Shown here one piece after another: positions 15,116 to 23,495 of a DNA stretch of 64,000 bases. The position numbers were made by a program, and so were the translations under genes. Location: the NCBI RefSeq assembly GCF_007829875.1, contig NZ_VIWV01000001.1:806001-870000 (forward strand), read 5' to 3'. This stretch comes from Streptomyces capillispiralis (GTDB lineage Bacteria; Actinomycetota; Actinomycetes; Streptomycetales; Streptomycetaceae). The notes below the pieces were generated by a model. The model saw nothing but the letters and a program-made list of their open reading frames with translations. It was not told the origin of the DNA and did no database searches. Numbering within the stretch: the stretch's first letter is position 1; each line of letters starts with the position of its first letter.

Positions 15116-16323
15116 CGCGCGTCCTCCGTTCCCGTCGGCCCAGCGGGGGCGGGACGGGCCCCCGCGGGGCCGCCACCCCCGGACTTCTCCGCGTGTGCGT
15201 CCCGCGGCGCCCCCGCGCCGGAGGGGACGGCCCGTACGCCCGGCACCGGCGCGGGTACGGCGGTGGACCCCGCCGTGGCGCGCCGGGCCCGGGTGCGGCC
15301 GCCGGACCGCATCAGGGCGACCCCGGCGGGCACCCCCAGCAGGGCCGTCCAGGCGCCCACCGGTGTCTCCACGGGCGCCAGCGCCAGCCGGGCCGGCACA
15401 TCGGCGGCGGTGACGACGACGGCGCCCCACACGGCGGACCAGCACAGCCAACGCACCGCCCCGGCACCGGGGTTGAACCAGCGGGCCAGGTGCGGGGCGA
15501 GGAAGCCCACCCAGGCGACGGGCCCGCACACGGCCGTCACCGGGGCGATCAGCACCACGGCGATGGCCAGCGCGGCCAGCCGTGCCCGCTGGGCGCGTAC
15601 CCCCAGCGCCTCGGCGTCCTCGTCGCCGAGCCGCATCACCGACAGCACCGGGGCGCACACCACCAGGGCGGGGGCCGCGACGAGCAGCCACGGCCACAGG
15701 CCGGTCACGTCGTCCCAGGTCCGGGCGGAGAGGGAGCCGAGCAGATAGCGGTAGATCAGCTGGAGGTCGAGCTGGTCGGCCATCACCATCAGCACGAGCA
15801 GCGCGGCCTGCAGCGCGGCGGCGACCGCCGCTCCGGTCAGCAGCACGGCGGACGGGCTGCGGCCGAGCCCGGCGGCGAGCAGGGTGAGCCCGCCGCCGAG
15901 GACGGCCCCGCCGATGGCCAGCAGGGGCTGCACGGCGGCCGGCAGGGACAGCGCGAGGACCAGCGGCGCGGCCACCCCGAGCGCCGCCCCTGAGGAGACG
16001 CCCAGCATCTCCGGGACCGCCAGCGGATTGCGCAGGGCCTCCTGCAGCACGAGTCCGGCGGCGCCCAGGCAGGCGCCGGCGACGAGCGCCAGCACCAGCC
16101 GGGGGACGCGCAGTTCGGTGACGACGATGCCGGCGAGCGTGGTGTCCCCCTCCAGCACCGCGCCGACGAGCCGGTGCGGCGGTACGTCGGGGGTGCCGAG
16201 GCTCAGGGCGCAGACCGCGGAGACCGCCAGCAGGACGACCGCCAGGAGCGGCTGCGCTCCCGGGGCGCGCAGCGCGGGCCGCCGTGCGCGCACCGCGGCC
16301 GGGCCCGGTGGGGGCGCGCTCAT
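15112..16323 (-). CDS. FecCD-type ABC permease 1
   Basis: 403 aa. The ATG at 16323 overlaps the binding-protein stop (ATGA) and is preferred over an upstream start inside that gene. FecCD hallmarks include 'VTELRVPRLVLALVAGACLGAAG', 'ALRNPLAVPEMLGVSSGAALG' and 'GPVAWVGFLAPHLARWF'. The C-terminus carries an unusual, Ala/Pro/Gly-rich cytoplasmic tail of about 60 residues after 'GGRTRARRATAG', making it longer than typical family members of about 330-350 aa. It forms the membrane channel with permease 2. Confidence 0.92.
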   Translation of the reverse strand: MSAPPPGPAAVRARRPALRAPGAQPLLAVVLLAVSAVCALSLGTPDVPPHRLVGAVLEGDTTLAGIVVTELRVPRLVLALVAGACLGAAGLVLQEALRNPLAVPEMLGVSSGAALGVAAPLVLALSLPAAVQPLLAIGGAVLGGGLTLLAAGLGRSPSAVLLTGAAVAAALQAALLVLMVMADQLDLQLIYRYLLGSLSARTWDDVTGLWPWLLVAAPALVVCAPVLSVMRLGDEDAEALGVRAQRARLAALAIAVVLIAPVTAVCGPVAWVGFLAPHLARWFNPGAGAVRWLCWSAVWGAVVVTAADVPARLALAPVETPVGAWTALLGVPAGVALMRSGGRTRARRATAGSTAVPAPVPGVRAVPSGAGAPRDAHAEKSGGGGPAGARPAPAGPTGTEDAR

Positions 16324-17300
16324 CGCAGCGCGGCCGTGGCCTCGTCGAGGACGATGCCCAGCGACCGGGTGCCGCGGCCCTTGGCCCACACCTCCGAGTC
16401 CACCTCGTGGACGTCGCCGTTGCGCACGGCCGGGATCTTGCTCCAGAGGGGGTTCTTCGCCAGCTTCTCCGAGAGCTTGCCGTCCGCGTCGCCGAAGCTC
16501 ATCGTCTCGACGAACAGGACGTCGACGTCGGCGGCGAGGATCTCCTCCAGGCTGTAACTGCCCTCCACGCCACGGGACTTCCAGGGGTAGTCGGTGAACT
16601 TCGGGAACAGGCTGGCGGTCGCGTCGCCCTCGGGGGTGGCGACGCCGAAGTTCTCGTCACTGCCGTAGATGATGAGCGCGGTCTTGTCGCTCGGGGTCTT
16701 CTCGGCCGCGGCGAGCGTGGTCCGGAAGGTCTTCTCGGCCTTCTCCCCCTCGTCGGTGCGGCCGGTGAGCGCGGCGACGTCGCGCAGGTAGCCCACGCTG
16801 TCCTCCCACGTCTCGGGCTGCATGGCCCAGAACGTGGTGGCGTCCTTCAGCGCCGGGGCGAGCTTGCCGTGGGTGTCCCCCAGACCGATCACGAGGTCGG
16901 GCTTGTGGGAGAGGATCGCCTCCACCTCCGGCGCGATGAACCCGCCGGGGATGACGTCCACCTCCTTCGCCTTCCGCTCCCCCAGGAAGTCGGGGTGGGC
17001 GAGCAGGGCGCTGTTCGTGGCCGTCGGGACGATGCCCAGCTCGGTCAGGATGTCGTCGCAGAGCGCGAACAGGCAGACGATGCGCTCCGGCTGCTTCTTC
17101 AGGGAGACCTTGGTGCCGCCCGTGTCGGTCAGCTCCGTGGTGGCCTCGATGGGCTCGACGGTGACCTCGGTCTTCGCGGTGGGCCGGGCCTTGTCGCTCG
17201 TGGATCCGTCGTCGGACGACGTACCGCAGCCGGCCAGGAGCGAACCCACGGCCGCCGCGGTGATGCAACCGCGGACGAACCGCGACGGTGAACGCAGCAT
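16320..17300 (-). CDS. Siderophore-type substrate-binding lipoprotein
   Basis: 326 aa. The N-terminus is a lipoprotein signal with lipobox 'LLAGC', so the mature protein is anchored outside the membrane. The body is a class III periplasmic-binding protein: 'PERIVCLFALCDDILTELG', 'KPDLVIGLGDTHG', 'SLEEILAADVDVLFVETMS' and the C-terminal 'RNGDVHEVD'. Such proteins capture metal chelates for FecCD importers. It is the first gene of the importer operon and is divergent from the beta-propeller gene. A strong Zur-like box lies 52 nt upstream. A conserved Cys pair (CLFALC) near residue 78 is notable. Confidence 0.92.
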   Translation of the reverse strand: MLRSPSRFVRGCITAAAVGSLLAGCGTSSDDGSTSDKARPTAKTEVTVEPIEATTELTDTGGTKVSLKKQPERIVCLFALCDDILTELGIVPTATNSALLAHPDFLGERKAKEVDVIPGGFIAPEVEAILSHKPDLVIGLGDTHGKLAPALKDATTFWAMQPETWEDSVGYLRDVAALTGRTDEGEKAEKTFRTTLAAAEKTPSDKTALIIYGSDENFGVATPEGDATASLFPKFTDYPWKSRGVEGSYSLEEILAADVDVLFVETMSFGDADGKLSEKLAKNPLWSKIPAVRNGDVHEVDSEVWAKGRGTRSLGIVLDEATAALR

Positions 17301-17351
17301 TGATGCCCTCGCTTTTCTCTTCTCAGGAACCCGGAACGCACCGAAGATACA

Positions 17352-17366
17352 TGATAATCGTTTTCA
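17352..17366. promoter_or_regulatory. Zur-like operator between importer operon and beta-propeller gene
   Basis: TGATAATCGTTTTCA matches 12 of 14 arm positions of the 7-1-7 Zur consensus TGAAAAT-N-ATTTTCA, with one mismatch per arm. It lies in the 94-nt divergent interval, 52 nt from the lipoprotein start and 28 nt from the beta-propeller start, so one site could control both directions. Zur represses high-affinity zinc uptake genes in Streptomyces when zinc is sufficient. Confidence 0.65.
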
Positions 17367-17394
17367 CAAACTGGTTTTCTGGAGGACTGGACCC

Positions 17395-18594
17395 ATGCCC
17401 GATGCCGCTTGCGTGCTGCTCGCCTCCGACCACGTAGAGGGATCCGTCCATGTGCTGACCGTCCCAGACGGCACGGTCACCGCCCGTCTCACCGGCCGTC
17501 ACCTCTCCGAGCACGCCGGGTTCCTGGCGCTGCCCGGCGGGCGGGTGGCCTGTGTCGACGACCGCCGGGGTGAGCTGCTGGTGCTCGATCCCTTCGATGA
17601 CGCGCTCGTGGAACGCGCGGTCCCGGTCGCCGTACCGGCCGAACACCTCGCCTGCGACCCGTCCGGCCGCCTGCTGGCCGTCACCACCGGCCTGGGCCGC
17701 AACACCGAGCCGTGGTCGGACCTGTTGACGGTCGTCGACCTGGCCACGGGAGAGGCGGCCCGGGTGCGCACCCGCGTCGGCGAACCGGGGGTGACGGTGC
17801 TCGGCGGTGACGATCCGCTGGTCGTGCTGCGGCACCGGGAGCCCGGCGCGCTCGCCGTCCACCGCTTCGCCGATCTCCTCGCGGCAGCACCCGGCTGTCC
17901 CCCGGTCACTCCTCACGCCGTGCTGCCGCTGCCGGACGACGGGCACGGGGACGCGCAGGCTCCCGCCTCGCGGGAGGTGTTCGCGGCCACGGGCGAGGGG
18001 GTGCACCGGGCCCGGCGCGACGGCGACGGACTCGTCGCCGGGACGGTGATCCCCTGGGGGTCGTCCGCCCGGGGCTGGTACCTGCGCCTCGACACCCGCC
18101 GGCGGGCGCTGTGGAGCACGCTGCGCGGTGGCGCCCCCGACCCGCTGCGATGGCCGGAGTGGACCAACGAGGCGTGGCTCCACGACCTGGTGACGGGCCG
18201 CACCCGGCGCACCGGCCTCGGCCCCGGGCTGGTGTTCCGGCTGGCCCTCGCCCGGGACCACACCGCCTTCACCCGCGTCCACCCCGACGGCGACGAACTG
18301 GTCCTGCTCGGCACCGACGACACCGTCCGCCGCGTCCCCCTGCCCGCCATGGACGGCGCCCCGCGGCGCGGCGGCACCCCGTGGGAGGGGGTGCAGCGCC
18401 GCGCGGTGGCCGCCTCACCGGACTCCGACTGGGTCGCCGTCACCCGTGGCGGCCATGGCGAGGTGCACCTCGTCCACGCCGGAACCGGCGAGGAGGCGGC
18501 CCGGCTGCGGCCGGGCACGCCCCTCCACCACGGCGGCCACCTGGCGCTCCGCACCCGCGAGGACGGCGCCGACGGGGATCCGGTGGGCCGGTGA
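17395..18594 (+). CDS. Beta-propeller-like protein of unknown function
   Basis: 399 aa, ATG with GGAGG nine nt upstream. I do not recognise the family. The sequence has repeated blade-like segments ('GFLALPGGRVACVDDRRGELLVLDP', 'LACDPSGRLLAVTTGLG', 'VAASPDSDWVAVTRGGHGEVHLVHAGTG') typical of a WD40/YncE-like propeller. No signal peptide or membrane helix is seen, so it is probably cytoplasmic. It is the only plus-strand gene of this island and shares its short promoter region, including the Zur-like box, with the importer operon. A role in handling the metal or the metallophore is inferred only from position. Confidence 0.72.
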   Translation: MPDAACVLLASDHVEGSVHVLTVPDGTVTARLTGRHLSEHAGFLALPGGRVACVDDRRGELLVLDPFDDALVERAVPVAVPAEHLACDPSGRLLAVTTGLGRNTEPWSDLLTVVDLATGEAARVRTRVGEPGVTVLGGDDPLVVLRHREPGALAVHRFADLLAAAPGCPPVTPHAVLPLPDDGHGDAQAPASREVFAATGEGVHRARRDGDGLVAGTVIPWGSSARGWYLRLDTRRRALWSTLRGGAPDPLRWPEWTNEAWLHDLVTGRTRRTGLGPGLVFRLALARDHTAFTRVHPDGDELVLLGTDDTVRRVPLPAMDGAPRRGGTPWEGVQRRAVAASPDSDWVAVTRGGHGEVHLVHAGTGEEAARLRPGTPLHHGGHLALRTREDGADGDPVGR

Positions 18595-18689
18595 CCGGGC
18601 CGACGTCCGCCGTGGGCCGGTGAGGGCCGACGTCCGCCATGGGCCGGTGAGCGGGCCGCGACCGCGAAGCCCCCGTCGTGGGCCGGTGA
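18583..18689. repeat. Short direct repeats around the end of the propeller gene
   Basis: Four copies of (g/a)tgggccggtga start at 18583, 18612, 18639 and 18678, two of them followed by gggccgacgtccgcc. The first copy includes the stop codon of the propeller gene. The rest of the gap to 18786 is non-coding. There are no clear inverted arms, and the cause may be slippage. Confidence 0.7.
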
Positions 18690-18786
18690 GCGGACCGCCC
18701 GGCCGGCTGTGGCCCCCGGTGGGAGGGGGCCGCAGCCGAGCCCGCCCGGGAGGAATGAACCGCGCGGGTCTGTTCACCCGGAACGC

Positions 18787-20562
18787 ATGGTTCGGTCCAA
18801 CGACGAGGTCGCCGCACTGCTCGCCGAGTACGCGGACCTGATCTCGATCACCGGGGGCGAGGCGTACCGGGCGCGCGTCTACGAGAAGGCCGCCCGTGCC
18901 ATCGGAGGCCACCACGCCGACGTGGCCACGCTCGACGCCAAGGGGCTGCGGGAGATCCCCGGCGTCGGCACGTCGATCGCCGAGAAGGTCACCGAGTACT
19001 TCCGCAGCGGCAGCGTCGCGGCGGTGGAGGAACTGCGCGCCAAGATCCCCGCCGGGGTCCGCCGGCTCACCGCCATCCCCACCCTCGGCCCGAAGAAGGC
19101 CCACCTGCTGTACGAGGAGCTGGGCATCTCCTCCGTCGACGAGCTGGTGGAGGCCGTCCACGCCGAGCGGCTGCGCGACCTGAAGGGCTTCGGACCCCGC
19201 ACGGAGGAGAAGATCCTGCACGGCGTCGAACTCCTGCGGTCGGCCGGTGACCGGGTGCTGCTGGACGTGGCCACGGAGCTCGCCGAGGACCTGGTGGGCC
19301 GGCTGTCCGGGGTGACCGGCTGCCTGCACTGCGCGTACGCCGGGTCGCTGCGCCGCGGGCGGGAGACGATCGGGGACATCGACGTCCTCGCCGCGGCCCG
19401 GAAGTCGGCACCGCTGATGCGCGCGTTCACCGAGCTGCCGTACGTCACCGAGGTCGTCGCGCACGGGACGACCAAGACCTCGGTCCGCACCGACCGCGGC
19501 CTCGCCGTCGACCTGCGGGTCGTCCCACCGGACTCCTGGGGTGCCGCGCTGCAGTACTTCACCGGCTCGAAGGCGCACAACATCCGCACCCGTGAGCTGG
19601 CCGTACGCCAGGGGCTCAAGCTCTCCGAGTACGGGCTGTTCGACGCCGAGAGCGGGGAGAGGATCGTCTCGGAGACCGAGGAGGAGGTGTACGCCCGGCT
19701 GGGCCTGCCCTGGATCCCGCCGACGCTGCGCGAGGACCGCGGGGAGATCGAGGCGGGGCTGGCCGGCGACCTGCCCGCGCCGGTCCAGGAGTCCGACCTG
19801 CGCGGCGACCTGCACACGCACACCGACCTGACCGACGGCCTGGCCCCGCTGGAGAGCATGGTGGCCGCGGCGGCCGAGCGCGGTTACGCCTACTACGCGG
19901 TCACCGACCACGCCCCGAACCTGTCCATGCAGCGGATGACCGACGAGCGGATGCTCGCCCAGCGGGAGCAGGTGCGGAAGCTGGACGGCGCGTACGGCAG
20001 GCGCGGCGGACGCGGTGCGCTGCGGCTGCTGCACGGCACGGAGCTGAACATCGATCCCGACGGGGAGGTGGACTGGCCGCCGGAGTTCCTGGCCGGCTTC
20101 GACCTGTGCGTGGCCTCCGTGCACTCGCACTTCGACCAGGGCCGTGAAGCGCTGACCCGCCGGCTCGTACGGGCCTGCGAGAACCCGTACGTCAACGTCA
20201 TCGGCCACCCCACCGCCCGCATCATCGGCAGGCGGCCGGCCATCGACGCCGACCTCGACGCGGTCTTCGCGGCGTGCGCCCGGACCGGTACCGCGCTGGA
20301 GATCAACTCCCACCCGAACCGGCTGGACCTGCGTGACGAGGACATCCTGCGGGCCAGGCGGCACGGGGTGAGGTTCGCCGTCGACAGCGACGCGCACTCC
20401 GTGGTGGACCTGGCCCACATCCGCCACGGCGTGGGGACGGCGCAGCGCGGCTGGCTCACCAAGGACGACGTGATCAACACCTGGCCGGAGGCCCGGCTGC
20501 GCCGCTTCCTGCGCAAGGGACGCAAGGAGCGCACACGGCGGGGCACCGGCGCCCACCGGTAG
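18787..20562 (+). CDS. DNA polymerase X family protein with PHP domain
   Basis: 591 aa from the ATG at 18787 ('MVRSNDEVAALLAEYADL'). Order: N-terminal 8-kDa-like helix-hairpin-helix region (residues 1-120, 'GVGTSIAEKV', 'LKGFGPRTEEKI'), PolX palm with 'CAYAGSLRRGRETIGDIDVL' supplying metal-binding acidic residues, 'GLAVDLRVV' with a further Asp, and a C-terminal PHP domain from about residue 340 ('DLHTHTDLTDG', 'VTDHAPN', 'GTELNI', 'SVHSHF', 'GHPTAR', 'SDAHS'). The family fills gaps in base-excision or end-joining repair, and PHP adds 3' processing. All key residues appear intact. Usual length for bacterial PolX is about 570-590 aa. Confidence 0.95.
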   Translation: MVRSNDEVAALLAEYADLISITGGEAYRARVYEKAARAIGGHHADVATLDAKGLREIPGVGTSIAEKVTEYFRSGSVAAVEELRAKIPAGVRRLTAIPTLGPKKAHLLYEELGISSVDELVEAVHAERLRDLKGFGPRTEEKILHGVELLRSAGDRVLLDVATELAEDLVGRLSGVTGCLHCAYAGSLRRGRETIGDIDVLAAARKSAPLMRAFTELPYVTEVVAHGTTKTSVRTDRGLAVDLRVVPPDSWGAALQYFTGSKAHNIRTRELAVRQGLKLSEYGLFDAESGERIVSETEEEVYARLGLPWIPPTLREDRGEIEAGLAGDLPAPVQESDLRGDLHTHTDLTDGLAPLESMVAAAAERGYAYYAVTDHAPNLSMQRMTDERMLAQREQVRKLDGAYGRRGGRGALRLLHGTELNIDPDGEVDWPPEFLAGFDLCVASVHSHFDQGREALTRRLVRACENPYVNVIGHPTARIIGRRPAIDADLDAVFAACARTGTALEINSHPNRLDLRDEDILRARRHGVRFAVDSDAHSVVDLAHIRHGVGTAQRGWLTKDDVINTWPEARLRRFLRKGRKERTRRGTGAHR

Positions 20563-20620
20563 GAGCACACGCAGAACACGAGGACGAAGAGGTCACGAGG
20601 ACACGAGGAAAGGAACGGCC

Positions 20621-21055
20621 ATGCCCGCCACCCACCCGCCCGACTTCGAGCACGCCATCCACACCACCAACATCTGGCTCAAGGCGGTGGCGCAGGCCCT
20701 GGGATCGGAGGACCGGCACCTCGCCCACCGGGTCCTGCGCGCCTGGCTGCACACCTTCCGCGACCGGCTCACCGTCGACGTGGCCGCCCACGTCGCCGCG
20801 CAGCTCCCCGAACTGCTGCGGGGCGTCTACTACGACGGCTGGAGCCCCAGCGCCGTACCGATCAAGTACGACCGTGACGGCTATGTGAACCGGTTCGTGC
20901 AGGAGGCCAGGGTGGAGGCCGAGGACGTGCCCCGGATCGCCGCCGCCGTCACCTCCGTGGTCCGCGAGCACTTCTCGCCCGGTGCCCTGGAGTCGGCCCT
21001 GGAGCAGCTCCCGCGCGACATCCGCGACCTGCTCCTCCAGCCGGCGGACGCCTGA
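20621..21055 (+). CDS. DUF2267 protein
   Basis: 144 aa, ATG with GGAAAGG upstream. The helical DUF2267 pattern is present as two halves: 'TTNIWLKAVAQALG...HRVLRAWLHTFRDRLTVDVAAHVAAQLPELLRGVYYDGW' and a second copy ending 'ALEQLPRDIRDLLLQPADA'. The function of DUF2267 is not established; members are common in stress regions of actinobacteria. It lies 58 nt after the PolX gene on the same strand and converges on the sigma factor gene. A second, shorter family member is at 33934. Confidence 0.88.
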   Translation: MPATHPPDFEHAIHTTNIWLKAVAQALGSEDRHLAHRVLRAWLHTFRDRLTVDVAAHVAAQLPELLRGVYYDGWSPSAVPIKYDRDGYVNRFVQEARVEAEDVPRIAAAVTSVVREHFSPGALESALEQLPRDIRDLLLQPADA

Positions 21056-21086
21056 CCGCCGGGCCGCGGGCGGCCGGTCTCGCGGG

Positions 21087-22040
21087 TCAGCGGCGCAGGG
21101 CCGTCTCGCGCCGCATGTGCGACAGCTTCTCGGGGTTGCGGACGGCGTAGAGCCCGGTGACGAGGCCGTCGTCGACGCGGACCGCCACGACGGTGTCGAT
21201 CTCGCCGTCGAGCCGGAGGACCAGCGCCGGGCGGCCGTTGACCTGCGCCGGCCGCAGCGACGCGCCGGCGGGGATCCGGCGCGTCCCGGCGTGCAGCAGC
21301 CGGGCGACCTTGTCGGCCCCCACGACGGGCCGCAGGACGGCCTGCTTGATGCCGCCGCCGTCGCCCAGCAGGACGACGTCCGGTGCGAGGACGTCGAGCA
21401 GGCCCTGCAGATCACCGGTCTCGACCGCCCGCCGGAACGCGTCGAGCGCGCCCTTCGTCCGGGCCGGTGAGACGTCCCCGCGCGGCCGGCGCGCCGCGAC
21501 GTGGGCCCGGGCCCGGTGCGCGACCTGGCGGACCGCCGCGGGGCTCTTGTCGACGGCCTCGGCGATCTCGTCGTACCCGAGGTCGAACACCTCGCGCAGC
21601 ACGAACACCGCCCGCTCGGTCGGCGTGAGGGTCTCCATCACCAGCATCATCGCCATCGACACGCTGTCGGCGAGTTCGACGTCCTCGGCCACGTCGGGCG
21701 AGGTCAGCAGCGGCTCCGGCAGCCAGGAGCCGACGTAGGTCTCCTTGCGGCGGCCGAGTGCGCGCAGCCGGCTCAGCGCCTGGCGCGTGGTGACGCGGAC
21801 CAGGTACGCGCGCGGGTCCCGGACGGTGCCCAGATCGACGTCCGCCCAGCGCAGCCAGGTCTCCTGGAGGACGTCCTCGGCGTCGGCGGCCGAGCCGAGC
21901 ATCTCGTAGGCGACGGTGAACAGCAGGTTGCGGTGGGCGAGGAACGCCTCGGTGGCCGGTCCCGTACGCCCCCCACCCGCGCGCGGGTCCGCCGCGTGCC
22001 CGTCGTGCTCCCTGTCCTCGCTCCTCACGGCCGCACCCAC
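21087..22040 (-). CDS. ECF41-type (SigJ family) sigma factor with SnoaL-like C-terminal domain
   Basis: 317 aa, GTG start with GGGAG upstream. Region 2 ('LLFTVAYEMLGSAADAEDVLQETWLRWADVDL') and region 4 ('LTPTERAVFVLREVFDLGYDEIAEAVDKSPAAVRQVAHRARAHV') are clear. The C-terminal ~110 residues form a SnoaL-like extension with the ECF41 hallmarks 'DGGG' and the terminal 'NPEKL'. In ECF41 proteins this extension replaces a separate anti-sigma factor and adjusts activity. The divergent carboxymuconolactone-decarboxylase gene is the standard ECF41 partner and target. Confidence 0.93.
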   Translation of the reverse strand: MGAAVRSEDREHDGHAADPRAGGGRTGPATEAFLAHRNLLFTVAYEMLGSAADAEDVLQETWLRWADVDLGTVRDPRAYLVRVTTRQALSRLRALGRRKETYVGSWLPEPLLTSPDVAEDVELADSVSMAMMLVMETLTPTERAVFVLREVFDLGYDEIAEAVDKSPAAVRQVAHRARAHVAARRPRGDVSPARTKGALDAFRRAVETGDLQGLLDVLAPDVVLLGDGGGIKQAVLRPVVGADKVARLLHAGTRRIPAGASLRPAQVNGRPALVLRLDGEIDTVVAVRVDDGLVTGLYAVRNPEKLSHMRRETALRR

Positions 22041-22106
22041 CTGTCCGCTCCCGCCTGTTCGTTCCCGACGACTGCCACGCGCACAAGACGCCGGTCCCCG
22101 CCCTTC

Positions 22107-22135
22107 TGTGACATCCCTCCGCCGTGGCCCACGTC
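22107..22135 (+). promoter_or_regulatory. Candidate ECF41-type promoter
   Basis: TGTGACA (22107-22113) followed after 18 nt by CGTC (22132-22135) resembles the ECF41 promoter pattern TGTCACA...CGTC as I recall it. It lies about 88 nt before the peroxidase-like gene and points toward it. Other GTCACA copies nearby at 22133 and 22149 make the exact choice uncertain. Confidence 0.35.
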
Positions 22136-22222
22136 ACATCCCTGCCCCGTCACAGGGAGCGGGCCGCCGGCATCTCGTGTCCGTCAGCGCACCACCACAT
22201 GACCACACGTGAGGACGACGTC

Positions 22223-22711
22223 ATGGACGCACGGTTCAACCTGTTCGAGAACGAGATCGCCGCCCGGTTCGCCAAGCGCTTCGCGGGGGCCGCCCTGGTG
22301 ATCCACGACTCGCCGCTGCCGAAGTCCACGCAGGAGCTGGTGTCGCTGCGCGCCAGCCAGATCAACGGCTGCGGGCACTGCATCGACATGCACGTCAAGG
22401 AGGCCGCGGCCGCCGGCGAGAGCGCGGTCCGGCTCCACCTGGTCGCCGCCTGGCGCGAGTCCACCGTGTTCACGGAGGCGGAGCGGGCCGCTCTGGCACT
22501 GGCCGAGGAGGGCACCCGGCTCGCCGACGCCCACCAGGGCGTGTCGGACGAGACCTGGGCCCAGGTCCGCGAGCACTACGACGAGGACCAGACCGCCGCG
22601 CTGGTCTGCCTCGTCGCCATGATCAACGCCGCCAACCGGCTCGCCGTGATCGTGCACCAGAAGGGCGGCTCCTACGAGGCCGGCATGTTCGCCGCGGCGC
22701 TCGACGCCTGA
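22223..22711 (+). CDS. Carboxymuconolactone decarboxylase/AhpD-like protein
   Basis: 162 aa from the ATG at 22223. The core 'LVSLRASQINGCGHCIDMHVKEAAAAGES' carries the CxxC redox pair (C-G-H-C) and the following His of AhpD-like alkylhydroperoxidases. No decarboxylase activity should be assumed from the family name, because many members with CxxC are thiol peroxidases or oxidoreductases. Divergence from the ECF41 sigma factor gene identifies it as the usual ECF41 target. It is followed by a 223-nt non-coding stretch in which I see no gene. Confidence 0.92.
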   Translation: MDARFNLFENEIAARFAKRFAGAALVIHDSPLPKSTQELVSLRASQINGCGHCIDMHVKEAAAAGESAVRLHLVAAWRESTVFTEAERAALALAEEGTRLADAHQGVSDETWAQVREHYDEDQTAALVCLVAMINAANRLAVIVHQKGGSYEAGMFAAALDA

Positions 22712-22934
22712 CCGGTCCGGCTCCTGATCCGGGCCCGGCCGGGGATCCACCGATCCCGGGCCGGACCCGGCCGTTTCCGATGAAGTGATGACGGGGAACC
22801 GGCGGTCCCGCACACCCCAGGGCTGAACCGGCGGTCCCGGTCATCCTCCTGGCGGTCTCGGCGCGCGCTTCCGCCGGGTGGCGGGTTGGCTGGGCGAGTG
22901 GGTGCCACGATCGAGAGCTAGGGAGGCTCAGTCC

Positions 22935-23495
22935 ATGGCCTTTACTCCCGAGGAGTTCCTCGGGCGTCTGCGCAGCGATGATTTCGCGACGCTCGTCGGA
23001 CTCATCAAGCAGCCCGACACCGGTGACGACCACTTCCTGTTCAGCCCCGGGCGCTACTGTTTCGGACACTGGGTGAAGATTCCGCTGGCGCTGATCCAGG
23101 ACATCGAGTGGCTGGCCAACGTCGTCTGCCCACCCGTGATCGTCTCCAAGAAGACGCCCGCACGCACGATTCACCCGCTGGTCCGGCTGACCTTCAAGGC
23201 GTTCGAGTCCGCCGAAGGCCGGACCCTGGCGTCCCTGCTCACCGCCCAGGTAGCCGCGACGCAGTCGCCGGAGCCGGCACCCGCGTCCCGAGCGGGCCGC
23301 TCCTCACGGCGCCGCTGCGACTGCTCATCGCGTGGCGGCACGTCCCGCACGATGCCCAAAGCGGCGGCGCGCGGCGAATGGTCGTCCTGCATGGACCGAT
23401 GCCTCTACCAGTACTGGCCCGACTGGGACACGATCGACCAGTGCCAGAGGTGGGTGTGCGGCGACGAACCGCTTCCGCCCGACATCGAACTCTAG
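22935..23495 (+). CDS. Cys-rich protein of unknown function
   Basis: 186 aa from the ATG at 22935 with GGGAGG upstream; an ATG at 22878 has no such site. I do not recognise the family. The N-terminal half ('FTPEEFLGRLRSDDFATLVGLIKQP') looks globular and includes 'RYCFGHWVKIPLALIQDIEWL'. The middle is a Ser/Arg-rich low-complexity stretch. The last 60 residues hold seven of the nine cysteines ('CDC', 'SSCMDRCLYQYW', 'DQCQRWVCGDE'), suggesting a metal site or disulfide motif. No signal peptide or membrane segment is seen. It stands alone before the HTH-DUF397 pair. Confidence 0.6.
   Translation: MAFTPEEFLGRLRSDDFATLVGLIKQPDTGDDHFLFSPGRYCFGHWVKIPLALIQDIEWLANVVCPPVIVSKKTPARTIHPLVRLTFKAFESAEGRTLASLLTAQVAATQSPEPAPASRAGRSSRRRCDCSSRGGTSRTMPKAAARGEWSSCMDRCLYQYWPDWDTIDQCQRWVCGDEPLPPDIEL

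Noticed and set aside
13270..17366. Iron (DmdR/DtxR-type) boxes
   Set aside because: The palindromes lack the TTAGGTTAGGCTAACCTAA-type pattern and fit the Fur-family 7-1-7 form better.
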